From positions 1 to 38,298 of the IMG/VR virus record IMGVR_UViG_3300020421_000064: a DNA stretch of 38,298 bases. One strand, written 5' to 3'. Numbering within the stretch: position 1 is the stretch's first letter; each line of letters begins with the position of its first letter. This document shows positions 1 through 8,916 of the stretch, in pieces. The DNA is from a virus. The translations under genes were made by a program, and so were the position numbers. The notes under the pieces were generated by a model, which saw only the letters and a list, made by a program, of their open reading frames with translations, made no database searches and was not told the origin of the DNA.

Positions 1-326
1 ATCTCAAGAATACTAGCAAACGCTTCTAGATCGCCTGAAGCTGCTCCACCTTGTAGTTGAATGTAATCCCCTGCTTCGAGAACTAATTTAGAAGTACCTG
101 CAAGCTCTAATGTAGAATCAGCAGGAACTGTAATTGTATAAGCTATTCTTGAATTGGTTGTTGTATCGCTATCAATAACATCTGCTGTAATTGTATCGTC
201 ATTTGTACCATCTATATTTGTAATTCTTAACGTCAAAACTATTGCTGTTGTTGAAGCAGGACAAGTATATACAGTAGCTGCAGAGCTTGTAATATCCTGA
301 TATGCGTTTTTAAATGTTTCTGCCAT
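1..326 (-). CDS. Small tail-associated protein, 3' end cut by window
   Basis: An open frame starts at ATG 326 and runs to base 1 with no stop, giving at least 108 residues (starts MAETFKNAYQDI). A good ribosome site (AGGAAA) lies 7 nt before the ATG. The protein is Thr/Asp/Ala-rich and predicted all-beta, with the pattern YTCPASTTAIVLTLRITNID followed by ITVPADSTLEL and KLVLEAGDYI. I associate this pattern with small neck/tail/fiber-associated proteins in marine phages, where members are about 105-110 aa, so little is probably missing. It is the last of a run of small proteins downstream of the fibers. No enzymatic motif is visible. The function is inferred from position only. Confidence 0.75.
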   Translation of the reverse strand, partial: MAETFKNAYQDITSSAATVYTCPASTTAIVLTLRITNIDGTNDDTITADVIDSDTTTNSRIAYTITVPADSTLELAGTSKLVLEAGDYIQLQGGAASGDLEAFASILE

Positions 327-334
327 TTGCTTTC

Positions 335-586
335 CTAACTAAGTGCGACTACTAATCCTAGACTTGCACCAGAAGAACCAGTACTTGTATTCATAGTGTC
401 CCAACCACTTCCATTATACACCTCAACCTTACTTGTATCAGCGTTAAAGATCATCTCTCCTGCAGATAAACTAGTAAGAGCATCTCTTTCAGATACTGTG
501 TATGACTTAAGTCCTACAGGTACAGTAAAATCTACACTGGCTCCTGTAGTTCTTGGTCTTATTTCATTTACTTTTAATATTGACAT
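335..586 (-). CDS. Small fiber-type protein (83 aa)
   Basis: 83 aa, starts MSILKVNEIRPRTTGASVDF. The opening (S-x-L-K-V-N-E-I) resembles the N-terminal adaptor-like motif of the two fiber-type proteins upstream (877-2618). The segment around residues 42-62 (AGEMIFNADTSKVEVYNGSG) is the short beta element common near the ends of phage tail-fiber proteins. A strong Shine-Dalgarno (AGGAG) lies just after the stop of the preceding gene. It ends in a Ser/Gly-rich stretch. It probably attaches to or decorates the tail tip; no receptor or ligand can be inferred. Confidence 0.75.
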   Translation of the reverse strand: MSILKVNEIRPRTTGASVDFTVPVGLKSYTVSERDALTSLSAGEMIFNADTSKVEVYNGSGWDTMNTSTGSSGASLGLVVALS

Positions 587-595
587 TTATTCTCC

Positions 596-877
596 TTAAG
601 GTTTAGGGTTGTTGTCTTTTACTGCTTTTAATGTTGTATAGAAATCTCCTGTTTTATCAAGAGTGTTATTATCTATATCTTTAAAAAGCAAATCTAACTG
701 TTCTTCTAAACTTGGGTATTCTGATTTTCTTCCCATAATTGCTTCGCTGTACTCATAGGAATTGTTAGTTCTATTGTTATAAGAAATTATCATAGCTTCT
801 AATTTTTTCTCAATTTCTATTTCAGTAGGATTATATCCTTCTGGAAACAAAGCGAGTGCATCTTCTCTAGTAGGCAT
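596..877 (-). CDS. Small tail-fiber accessory protein (93 aa)
   Basis: The start chosen is ATG 877, which shares its A with the TAA stop of the upstream gene (TAATG), giving 93 aa. An ATG at 901 would add 8 residues and lengthen the overlap to 25 nt. Sequence: MPTREDALALFPEGYNPTEI..., with a C-terminal segment YPSLEEQLDLLFKDIDNN and ending TLKAVKDNNPKP. The YPS-x-x-x-QLD-x-L-(Y/F)-KD pattern is common in small phage proteins next to tail fibers, including the XkdW-like group. Its helical, acidic character suggests an assembly or attachment role. Exact function unknown. Confidence 0.75.
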   Translation of the reverse strand: MPTREDALALFPEGYNPTEIEIEKKLEAMIISYNNRTNNSYEYSEAIMGRKSEYPSLEEQLDLLFKDIDNNTLDKTGDFYTTLKAVKDNNPKP

Positions 878-1998
878 TATATTGTAAATTTCTGTGACCA
901 ATAATTATTATAATTATTTGTTATTTGTGTTGAGGTTAGTGCTGCATTCCATACAGCAATTCCATAAATTTTTCCTCCAAAACTCATATCTGCTCTATTT
1001 GGTTTCCAACCACCTACAGTCATAGGATTATTAGTAAGTCCAGAAAAAGTACCTGTACCATAATTTGTAAGAGTTTGACTTGTTGTGTTTATGTAAATAG
1101 AAGAGTTAGAAGCAACAATCACATCTGCTAATGTTGGCAAAACCCAAGTAACTACTAACTTAGTATTCTGAGAATGTGCAGGAGCTTCAAATCCTTGAGG
1201 AGACCAAATATCTGTACCAAATTGACCATCTAAAGAAACAAAGGCTGTACCAATATCTTGAGTATCATAAGTTTGTCCCAATACAGCATTAAAAGCACTT
1301 GTACTTTCCTCTGAAACTAATGCAGAAACTGTTAGAGCTTGTGAAGTTCCACTAACTCCACTATTACTATTACTAATTAAATATTCGCTAGCATCATCAA
1401 AATCAAAGTTACTATCTCCATTTCCATCAGTATTCCAAGTTGGACTTCCTGTTACAGTAAAGTTAAAACCATTTCCACTTAAGTCATTTACTGCTGTACC
1501 TGTGCCACTATAACAAGAAGAATCATTGAAATTAAGTTCAAATAGTAAATCGCTAAATCCTTCTAGTTGTGAGATATTATCAACTTTTTGATTAAATTTT
1601 ACAAAGGGTGTTCCTGCATTAACAAATGTAAAAACTAAAACATCTACTGTCGAGTATGTTGTTGACATAGTAAAGTCTAATGAACTTATTGTTCGAGCTA
1701 AAACCTCAGAGCCACCATTAACTGTTACTTTTTTTAAACTTACAGTTTTAGCTGATGATGCGTGTTGTGTAATGTGTAAAGTAAATTCTACTTGTCCAGA
1801 AGATGGTACATTTGTAAAGTCAATATCAGTTATATTTTCTGTAAGAGTTATTGTTCCTGATTTGCCACTATTCATATTAATAGAAAGCACTCCAGAGCTA
1901 GAAGTTAAAGTTTGTATTGTCTGCTTTAGACCATCTATAGCTACACCTGCACCTAATGTGTTTTCGCTTACTGTATCTACTTTTATTTCACTAGCCAT
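877..1998 (-). CDS. Tail fiber/receptor-binding protein with LamG-like domain
   Basis: 373 aa. Residues 1-24 (MASEIKVDTVSENTLGAGVA...) match the N-terminal motif of the neighbouring 206-aa protein (VDT-I/V-x-E-x-T ... GV-x-IDG). This suggests a shared attachment module. Residues 25-145 are a Ser/Thr-rich beta region. Residues about 150-373 look like a concanavalin A/laminin-G jelly-roll: LLFELNFND, a LSGNGFNFT turn, FDFDDASEYL, then VGGWKPNRADMSFGGKIYGI and AVWNAALT near the end. LamG-type domains bind glycans or proteins, so this is a good candidate for the host-recognition tip. The start is coupled to the upstream stop (TAATG at 1998). Confident as a virion surface protein; ligand unknown. 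Confidence 0.8.
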   Translation of the reverse strand: MASEIKVDTVSENTLGAGVAIDGLKQTIQTLTSSSGVLSINMNSGKSGTITLTENITDIDFTNVPSSGQVEFTLHITQHASSAKTVSLKKVTVNGGSEVLARTISSLDFTMSTTYSTVDVLVFTFVNAGTPFVKFNQKVDNISQLEGFSDLLFELNFNDSSCYSGTGTAVNDLSGNGFNFTVTGSPTWNTDGNGDSNFDFDDASEYLISNSNSGVSGTSQALTVSALVSEESTSAFNAVLGQTYDTQDIGTAFVSLDGQFGTDIWSPQGFEAPAHSQNTKLVVTWVLPTLADVIVASNSSIYINTTSQTLTNYGTGTFSGLTNNPMTVGGWKPNRADMSFGGKIYGIAVWNAALTSTQITNNYNNYWSQKFTI

Positions 1999-2618
1999 TA
2001 TGTACCATACCCATAAAGTAAGAAATCTCCTGACATTGTTCCTGTTGAAACATAAAGTCTAAATCCTGTACAAGATTCTTCACTATCGTGAGAAAGACTT
2101 GTTTGTAGTTGACCACCATCTTTCCAAGTACCTTGCATAAAACCTGTAGTTTTTTTAGTTGAAACAAATGGATTATAGAGTTCCATATTGAAACCATAAT
2201 CACTATTAGCAGCAGTACCATTAGTTAATGTTATATATGATTGCCCTGCACCACTTGTTCCCATAGAATATGAAGTTTGTGATGTTGTTAAGTAAGTATA
2301 TTTTGAATCATAGTTTGCAGTAATATCACTTCCAGAGGCACCACCATTTCTGAATACCATTCTAAAATCTGCTGTAGTGCTTGGCTCGTATGTAAAAACT
2401 AATTTATAAAACAAGTAAGAAGAGGTAAACACATTATCAAATACTACTTCGCCAACACCACTTACACCTGTAGAACTAGAAACCAAACCTATTGGGCTAG
2501 CAGATAATGTTGAAACATCTTTGCCATCAACTTGACCATCTTTAATTAATACACCATCTATGGTTACACCATTAGCAGCAGTTTGTTCGTTTATTGTATC
2601 TACATTAAGTTCTGACAT
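1998..2618 (-). CDS. Tail fiber-type protein (206 aa)
   Basis: 206 aa, starts MSELNVDTINEQTAANGVTI, the adaptor-like N-terminus shared with the 373-aa gene downstream. The rest (from about residue 50) is an all-beta, aromatic-rich module: FDNVFTSSYLFYKLVFTYEP, a central Gly/Ser/Thr region, and a C-terminus FRLYVSTGTMSGDFLLYGYG. This architecture is frequent in marine phage fiber-associated proteins. Start and stop are both coupled by TAATG overlaps (2618 and 1998), so it is translated as part of a chain. A structural/receptor-contact role is inferred from context. Confidence 0.8.
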   Translation of the reverse strand: MSELNVDTINEQTAANGVTIDGVLIKDGQVDGKDVSTLSASPIGLVSSSTGVSGVGEVVFDNVFTSSYLFYKLVFTYEPSTTADFRMVFRNGGASGSDITANYDSKYTYLTTSQTSYSMGTSGAGQSYITLTNGTAANSDYGFNMELYNPFVSTKKTTGFMQGTWKDGGQLQTSLSHDSEESCTGFRLYVSTGTMSGDFLLYGYGT

Positions 2619-2773
2619 TATTCTGTTCCTTCTTTTTTAAAGTAATTTTCAGAATCGTATGGACTGTCTACAATATCTGTTAATGACTTCTCTATCATAT
2701 TATAATCTATATCTCCTGTTTGCCATTCTACATAATCATTATCGTGTGTTGCTTTATGTAAATCTTTTATCAT
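2618..2773 (-). CDS. Small acidic protein (51 aa) between fiber genes
   Basis: A short gene between the 2048-aa fiber and the 206-aa fiber-type protein. ATG 2773 overlaps the TGA of the giant fiber (ATGA), and its TAA overlaps the next ATG (TAATG), so it fits the coupled chain on both sides and fills an otherwise empty 151-nt gap. 51 aa, starts MIKDLHKATHDNDYVEWQTG and ends ENYFKKEGTE; acidic and helical. Not recognised. The position suggests a fiber assembly or attachment helper. The two perfect overlap junctions are the main support. Confidence 0.7.
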   Translation of the reverse strand: MIKDLHKATHDNDYVEWQTGDIDYNMIEKSLTDIVDSPYDSENYFKKEGTE

Positions 2774-5700
2774 ACTACCACAAGTGTTCCTGCTACATCT
2801 ACTGTACCTTCTATATCTAAAGGTCCTGCAGCAACTGTTCCTGTATTAGCACTTATTGAAAAGCTTTCTCCTGAAGCAAGTGTTGTTCTATGAATAAAGA
2901 AACCACCGCCTGCTGACATTGTGGCATTATTGTCAATAATCATTCTTTCAGTGCCACCTGTGTCAATTCTTACTTTGTCTTCGTCAGCACTTTCTTCTAC
3001 GTGAACTCTTGTATCGCCATCAGCATCTTCTATATTTGTAGGTCTTTGAGGTACAAAGTTTGATCCATCATAAACTAAGCTATCACCTGTAGCAAGTCCT
3101 GTTGTGCTTGCATCAGTTAAATCATTAACACCTACAGATCCTCCTGAGTCTGCCCAACTAATTGTTCCAGATCCATTTGTAGTGAGTACTTGTCCGTTTG
3201 TTCCTGCACCACCATTTATTTTAAGTTTTGCAGATTTAATGTCAAAGACACCATCCGATTCAATTCTTACTCTTTCAGTTCCTGCAGTAAAAATTCTAAT
3301 GTCATCAATATCAGAAGTTGTTTCTACCTGTATCTTTGTATCGTTATCATTATCTGAGAAAGCTGTAGCACTTGCACTTGTTGATGTAATTTGAATTGGA
3401 TCAACAGTTCCGTCTGCGAGAGTTACTTCTACATCTGTTCCTGTTGCCCCAAGGTTTAAGAAGTCAATATCATCTTCAGTACCATCTTTAAGTGTAAAGT
3501 CTAATGCACCAGTTAATCCACCTGATGCTCCCCCACCAATATTTGATTTAGCAACTTTTTTATATACTCCAGCACTTGTGTCATATACAATAAGTAGGTC
3601 ATCATCAGCAGGGGAGCTATCTGCAGTAAGACCTGTTGTGAAACTTGTCGCAAGACCAGTAGCTGTACCTTCAAAAGTTGCAGCTACGAATGTTTCAGAA
3701 CCAACAGTCCACTTATCTGTACTTTCATCCCAAACAAGAGTCTTATTAGCATCATCGCCTCTCTCAATTTCAATACCACCATTCTCTGAAGCAGAGCCAG
3801 TTGCATTGGAATTTAGAGTAATTGTATTATCAGCTAAGTTGATTGTTTCTGTATTGACAGTAGTTTGAGTTCCGGAAACTGTTAAGTTACCACTAACTAC
3901 TAAGTCGTTAAATGTTACATCGCTTGTTGTAGCTACAGCCTGTCCGATTGCTACTTCACCGGAACTTATTGTTACGCCAGTCCCTGCAGTTATGTGTGCT
4001 TGAACCTCAGAGGCACTAGGACCTGTATAGGTAATTACACCAGTACTTGAGTTATAAGCTAATGAACCATCGCCACCGCTATCTGTTACGCTAATAGAAC
4101 CTCTAGATCTAGCATCTGTGTAGTAAAGATTTGTAGATCCCTCTCCTATATCATCTGTATCAGCAGTAAAGTTTATGAATGCAGAGCCATCATATTTTAT
4201 TAATTGACCACTTGATGCAGAAGTAATAGTTGTGTCTGTCAAACCACTTAATGTAGCTGTAACATCTCCCGGTTCAAATCTTGAATTGCTTGAACTATAA
4301 ACTAATGCTTGACCATTTGTAACTCCTGAAGTAGTTACATCACTTAAATCTCCTGCAGCTACAGTTCCAAAGTCTATATCAACTTCGTTATTACCTGTAT
4401 CATCAGTAATTGTTATCTTTGCAGAACCTGCATTTAGTTTTTTAAACTGTAAGTCTTCTCCGACTTTACCATCAAAGATTCCTACACCTGCTGTACCAAT
4501 GTTAGAGGCTGTATTTGTTTCTCCTGATCCTGATAGTCCAGAGACAGAAGATAAAGCAAAAGCTCCTGCAGAGTTATCCCAAGTCATAACTTTTTGATCT
4601 TCATTAGAACCCGGTGCTGAGAACCCAACATTTGCTAAGTCTTCTATATTAGCTAAAGCTATTCTTGCATCAGCTCTAGCATTTGTATAATAAAGATTTG
4701 TTCCTTCTGATAAATCTGCTGTATCAAATCCAGATAAAGATACAGTTGCATCAATAGCACCATCGTTGGCATCATCATAAGCAAAAGAAATACCCGTATG
4801 GGATCCATTTGTGACAATTTGAGCGCCTACTATATCTTGTACTTGTTCATTACTTAATGAAGCAGTATTAGCAATTGTTAATGTTCCTGCTGAGTCATCA
4901 TAAGTGACTGATATATCAGTACCAGCAGTTATTAATGAAGCTACTTGATCATCTACTCTTTCATTAGTAAAATAAAGATTAGTTCCCTCAGATAAGTCTG
5001 AAGTTGAATGATTAGATATGTCTGATACAGTACCTGTAACATTTCCTGTAACATTTCCAGTTAAGTTACCTTCAAATGTTCCTGCCACAAATGTTTCAGA
5101 ACCAACAGTCCATTTGTCAGTTGTTTCGTTCCAAATTAAAGTTTTGTTAGTGTCATTTCCACGCTCAATTTCTATACCACCATTTTCTGTAGCAGATCCG
5201 GTAGCATTAGAGTTTATAAGAATTACATTGTCTGCTAAAGCTATTGTTTCAGTATTTACGGTTGTAGTTGTTCCTGATACAGTAAAATCTCCTGATACAG
5301 TTAAATCGTTAAATGTTACATCTGAAGTTGTGGCTACTGCTTGACCTATACTAAATTCACCTGATGATAATGTAACACCAGTTCCACCAGTAAAATGAGC
5401 TCTTACTTCAGACGCACTAGGTCCTGTATATGTTACAACCCCTGTTCCAGAGTTATAAGCTAAAGATCCGTCACCACCAGAATCAGTTACTGATATCGCA
5501 CTTCTTGCATCGCTATCAACATATTGAGTAATTGTTGTTGCTACTTCACCAGAACCAGATATAGTTATTCCAGTTCCACCAGATAAATGTGCTAATACTT
5601 CAGCTTGACTTGGACCGGTATAAGTGATTACACCAGTGCTTGAATTATAAGATAATGAACCATCTCCTCCACTGTCTGTAACAGATATAGCACTTCTAGC

Positions 5701-8700
5701 CCTTGCATTTGTGAAATAAAGGTTAGAACTACCTTCTGATAAAGCATCTGTATCACTGTCTGATAATGACAATCCTTGAACAGAAACGACACCATTTCCA
5801 CCCATACCAGAATGATTTGTGCAGTAGTAGTAAAGAGTATCTGCTGTAGCAGCATTTACAACTATTTGAGTATATGCTCCTGCATTTCCCGGAGTTCCAG
5901 ATGTAGTAACTTGAGTTGTATATTCACTACCACTATTATGTGTTCCGTCTTTTGTAGAAGATAATCTTATTGGGTGTCCACTGTTAGAGTTATCTCCTTG
6001 ATCAAATCGGTAAACTGTTCCCGGAACTAACTGAATACTTGCTGATGTTTCTCCATCTAAGTGATATTTATTACCACCGACATTTGCTACTGTTACAGCA
6101 AACTCAACTATTGCACTTCCTTGTACATCAAGAACACCGCCACCCATTCCTGAGTGATTTTGACATTTGTAGAATAATCTATCTGCAGTAGCACCATCTA
6201 CAACTATTTGAGTATAAGCGCCTGAAGAACCTGCAGTTCCATTTGTAGTAACACCTGTTGTGTAAGTAGTTCCATCTAAACTTTCAGATAATAAAAATGG
6301 ATGACCTGAGTTAGAGCCGTCTGATTGATTAAATCTGTATGTAACTCCCGGTACAAGTTTTACACTTGCAGAAGCTTCTCCATCTAAAAAGTATTTATTA
6401 CTTCCAGAAGCATTAGATACTGTTACTGCAAACTCTATTATTGCAGTATTGTCTTCAAAATTTATTGTCTTATTTGTTAAAGTATCTGTAGAACTTTCTG
6501 TAACTACTGTGCTATCAATAGATATTGCACCTGAAGAGAAATCAATACCTGTACCACCACTTAAGTAACTCTCTACTCTTGCATCTGTATAATATAAGTT
6601 TGTACCTTCAGATAAATCAGAAGTTGAATGATTTGAAATATCTGAAACTGTACCAGTGACATTTCCTGTCAAAGCTCCCTCGAAAGTCCCTGCAACAAAT
6701 GTCTCTGAACCTATAGTCCACTTATCTGTAGTTTCATTCCATATAAAAGTCTTATTAGTATCGTTTCCTCTTTCAATTTCTATACCTGCATTTTCTGTAG
6801 GTGATCCTGTTACATTGTTATTAAGAACAATAATATTGTCATCTACAGTAAGTGTTTCTGTACTTATGGTTGTTGTAGAACCTTGTACTGTTAAGTTTCC
6901 AGTTAAAGTTAAGTTTGTAAATTGAGGGCTATCACTTGAAGCAATAGCCTGACCAATTGCTATTTCACCTGAGTTAAATGTTATACCAGTACCTGCTGAT
7001 AAATGTGCTCTAACTTCAGAAGCAGAAGGACCTGTATATGTAAATATTCCTGTAGAGTTATCGTAAGATAAGCTACCGTCACCACCGCTATCTGTTACAG
7101 ATACAGAAGTTCTAGCTCTAGCTTGTGTAAAGTATTGATTAGTAGAACCTTCAGAGAGACTGTCTGTATCGTGATTTGATAATGAGGATACAGTACCAGT
7201 AACATCTCCTGTTATGTCTCCTGTTACATTACCAGTAACATTACCAATTAAGTCAGCAGTTACTTGATTAAAAATTACATTGTTACCAGTTCCTATTGCT
7301 TGTGGTATTGATATTTCACCACTAGATATTGTTATACCTGTACCACCAGTAAAATGTGCTCTTACCTCACTAGCAGATGGACCAGTATACGTTACAACTC
7401 CTGTACCAGAGTTATAGCTTAAGCTACCATCTCCGCCTGCATCAGACGCTGATATAGCACCTCTTGCTCTACCATCTGTATAATATAAATTAGTAGAGCC
7501 TTCAGTTATATTGTCAGTATCAAACTCACTAAAATTTACATCTATTGTAAGAGTGTTTCCAGTATCATTGTAAGTTGTGGTTATACCAGTTCCACCAACA
7601 AATAAGTTTTGTATATTATCTTGTAGTGCTTCTACTACTTCTGTTAAGTCAGTAGTAAAACTAAGAGTTCCAGCAACGTCATCATAAGTAATGTCTATAC
7701 CAGAAGTGCTAGATGCTGTAATTAAAGCTGCTACTTGATCGTCTATTCTTTCATTAAGGTCTGTTGTTATTTCAGATAAATCTGTAGTTATTGTAAATGT
7801 ATTTGCGTTGTCATCATAAGCAACGGTTACACCGTCACCACCGACAACCATACCTGAACCTATTCTGTCATCTATTCTTTCATTTAAGTCAGAAGTGATT
7901 TCAGATAAGTCAACAGTAAATGAAAGTGTTCCAGAACTTTCTGATATATCAACTCCTGCACCTCCATCAAAAGTGACTGTGTCTCCAAGTGATATAGCAC
8001 TTGTATTGCTACCATCAGTGACACTAAAAGAACTATTGGTAAAAGCACTATTAGGAATATTCGTAATAGTGTTTGAACTACCGCTAATTGTTTTGTTAGT
8101 AATCGTATCGGTAGAACTTTGCGTAAGTATTTCGTCATAAGATTGATTTTCTCCTAACACCCACCTGTTTGCTGACACATCGTAAAAAACTCTTGCATCA
8201 TCTGTATCTGAGGTTTCAACAATAATACCTGCATCTACTTCTCCGTTGCCATTGTTGAGTTTTACGAAAGCATCGTCTACTGTGACGATAGTTGCTTGTG
8301 AATTAATAATTTCTGTCTGTATATCTAAGTTGCCAGTAACAGTTAGGTTGTCAAATGTTGGCGAGTTGGAAGTAGTCCAATCACTTCCGTCACCAACTAT
8401 TATATAATTTGTTGTGGGCGTAAGCCCTGCAATAGTATCCAAATTAGCATCAAATGCTTGGACATTAGATCCTATTGCAAGACCTAAACTACTTCTTAAT
8501 GTACTTCCACTTTCTAAAACAAAATTTGTACCATCACCAATTACTACGTATCCATCACTTGGAGTTAATCCAGCTATATCTGCAAGCTGTTGGTCATATG
8601 CTTGAACATCTGTTCCTATCGTTAAACCCAAAGATGTTCTAGCTGTTGCACCAGATTCTGCAACCCAATTAGTTCCATCAGAAACAATAAATTTACTATC

Positions 8701-8916
8701 TTCGTGTGTTAACGCGGCTATGGTTGTAAGATCAGAATCGTATGCTTGTACATTTGTACCTATAGACATACCTAGTGCAGTTCTAGCACCTGCTGCTGTA
8801 ATTGCACCAGTACCACCTTTTGAAATTGCTATAAATTCAGTTGATTGATATTCAGAAAAACCTGTAATTGCACCATTACCATCTTTAATCGCTCTAATTG
8901 GGGTTTTAGCTGACAT
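2770..8916 (-). CDS. Giant repetitive tail fiber with two cupredoxin-like domains (2048 aa)
   Basis: 2048 aa, start coupled to the upstream stop by TAATG at 8916. Residues about 42-185 hold three ~48-residue repeats (SLGLTIG-x-x-VQAYD... DGTNWVxESG). From about 190 come beta modules in several copies: DSGGDGSLSYN...TYTGPSASEV (five copies) and IEIERGNDTNKT...ETFVAGTFEG (three clear copies plus one degenerate). GNVTG/GDVTG stretches link them. Residues about 820-1049 hold two tandem domains with GHP...C-x2-NHSGM signatures (listed separately). The C-terminus (HRTTLASGESFSISANTGTV) resembles ends of marine phage fibers. Low-complexity Ser/Thr/Gly/Asp composition and length point to a long side or central fiber. 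No proteolytic or chaperone domain is visible at its end. Confidence 0.9.
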   Translation of the reverse strand: MSAKTPIRAIKDGNGAITGFSEYQSTEFIAISKGGTGAITAAGARTALGMSIGTNVQAYDSDLTTIAALTHEDSKFIVSDGTNWVAESGATARTSLGLTIGTDVQAYDQQLADIAGLTPSDGYVVIGDGTNFVLESGSTLRSSLGLAIGSNVQAFDANLDTIAGLTPTTNYIIVGDGSDWTTSNSPTFDNLTVTGNLDIQTEIINSQATIVTVDDAFVKLNNGNGEVDAGIIVETSDTDDARVFYDVSANRWVLGENQSYDEILTQSSTDTITNKTISGSSNTITNIPNSAFTNSSFSVTDGSNTSAISLGDTVTFDGGAGVDISESSGTLSFTVDLSEITSDLNERIDDRIGSGMVVGGDGVTVAYDDNANTFTITTDLSEITTDLNERIDDQVAALITASSTSGIDITYDDVAGTLSFTTDLTEVVEALQDNIQNLFVGGTGITTTYNDTGNTLTIDVNFSEFDTDNITEGSTNLYYTDGRARGAISASDAGGDGSLSYNSGTGVVTYTGPSASEVRAHFTGGTGITISSGEISIPQAIGTGNNVIFNQVTADLIGNVTGNVTGDITGDVTGTVSSLSNHDTDSLSEGSTNQYFTQARARTSVSVTDSGGDGSLSYDNSTGIFTYTGPSASEVRAHLSAGTGITFNSGEIAIGQAIASSDSPQFTNLTLTGNLTVQGSTTTISTETLTVDDNIIVLNNNVTGSPTENAGIEIERGNDTNKTFIWNETTDKWTIGSETFVAGTFEGALTGNVTGTVSDISNHSTSDLSEGTNLYYTDARVESYLSGGTGIDFSSGAISIDSTVVTESSTDTLTNKTINFEDNTAIIEFAVTVSNASGSNKYFLDGEASASVKLVPGVTYRFNQSDGSNSGHPFLLSESLDGTTYTTGVTTNGTAGSSGAYTQIVVDGATADRLFYKCQNHSGMGGGVLDVQGSAIVEFAVTVANVGGNKYHLDGETSASIQLVPGTVYRFDQGDNSNSGHPIRLSSTKDGTHNSGSEYTTQVTTSGTPGNAGAYTQIVVNAATADTLYYYCTNHSGMGGNGVVSVQGLSLSDSDTDALSEGSSNLYFTNARARSAISVTDSGGDGSLSYNSSTGVITYTGPSQAEVLAHLSGGTGITISGSGEVATTITQYVDSDARSAISVTDSGGDGSLAYNSGTGVVTYTGPSASEVRAHFTGGTGVTLSSGEFSIGQAVATTSDVTFNDLTVSGDFTVSGTTTTVNTETIALADNVILINSNATGSATENGGIEIERGNDTNKTLIWNETTDKWTVGSETFVAGTFEGNLTGNVTGNVTGTVSDISNHSTSDLSEGTNLYFTNERVDDQVASLITAGTDISVTYDDSAGTLTIANTASLSNEQVQDIVGAQIVTNGSHTGISFAYDDANDGAIDATVSLSGFDTADLSEGTNLYYTNARADARIALANIEDLANVGFSAPGSNEDQKVMTWDNSAGAFALSSVSGLSGSGETNTASNIGTAGVGIFDGKVGEDLQFKKLNAGSAKITITDDTGNNEVDIDFGTVAAGDLSDVTTSGVTNGQALVYSSSNSRFEPGDVTATLSGLTDTTITSASSGQLIKYDGSAFINFTADTDDIGEGSTNLYYTDARSRGSISVTDSGGDGSLAYNSSTGVITYTGPSASEVQAHITAGTGVTISSGEVAIGQAVATTSDVTFNDLVVSGNLTVSGTQTTVNTETINLADNTITLNSNATGSASENGGIEIERGDDANKTLVWDESTDKWTVGSETFVAATFEGTATGLATSFTTGLTADSSPADDDLLIVYDTSAGVYKKVAKSNIGGGASGGLTGALDFTLKDGTEDDIDFLNLGATGTDVEVTLADGTVDPIQITSTSASATAFSDNDNDTKIQVETTSDIDDIRIFTAGTERVRIESDGVFDIKSAKLKINGGAGTNGQVLTTNGSGTISWADSGGSVGVNDLTDASTTGLATGDSLVYDGSNFVPQRPTNIEDADGDTRVHVEESADEDKVRIDTGGTERMIIDNNATMSAGGGFFIHRTTLASGESFSISANTGTVAAGPLDIEGTVDVAGTLVVV
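3660..7460 (-). repeat. Diverged tandem coding repeats within the giant fiber
   Basis: Two module families alternate. Module B (SVTDSGGDGSLSYN through TYTGPSASEVRAH and GGTGI) occurs near 7300-7460, 6960-7110, 5530-5690, 5340-5500 and 3960-4100. Module A (ADN-x-I-x-LNSNATGS through IEIERGNDTNKT and GSETFVAGTFEG) occurs near 6650-6880, 5060-5270 and 3665-3870, with a degenerate copy near 8100-8345. Protein identity between copies is higher than DNA identity, so the repeats are old enough for synonymous drift. The repeat order suggests duplication of an A+B block on each side of the cupredoxin pair. Confidence 0.75.
5770..6457 (-). other. Two tandem cupredoxin-like domains encoded inside the giant fiber
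   Basis: Residues ~820-935 and ~935-1049 of the fiber are a duplicated ~115-residue module (EFAVTV-x-N...KY-x-LDGE-x-SAS...LVPG-x-x-YRF-x-Q). Each copy has a GHP His and a Cys-x2-His-x2-Met cluster: H872/C918/H921/M924 and H981/C1032/H1035/M1038. This is the ligand set and order of type 1 (blue) copper sites, and the His-to-Cys spacing (46 and 51) is near that of plastocyanin (47). Cys-x2-His-x2-Met occurs in amicyanin. The residues are seen directly; copper binding is inference. Confidence 0.6.

Noticed and set aside
878-901. Upstream ATG (901) for the 93-aa fiber accessory protein
   Set aside because: The TAATG junction at 877 is the pattern of neighbouring genes; the longer form would add an 8-residue segment fully inside the preceding gene.
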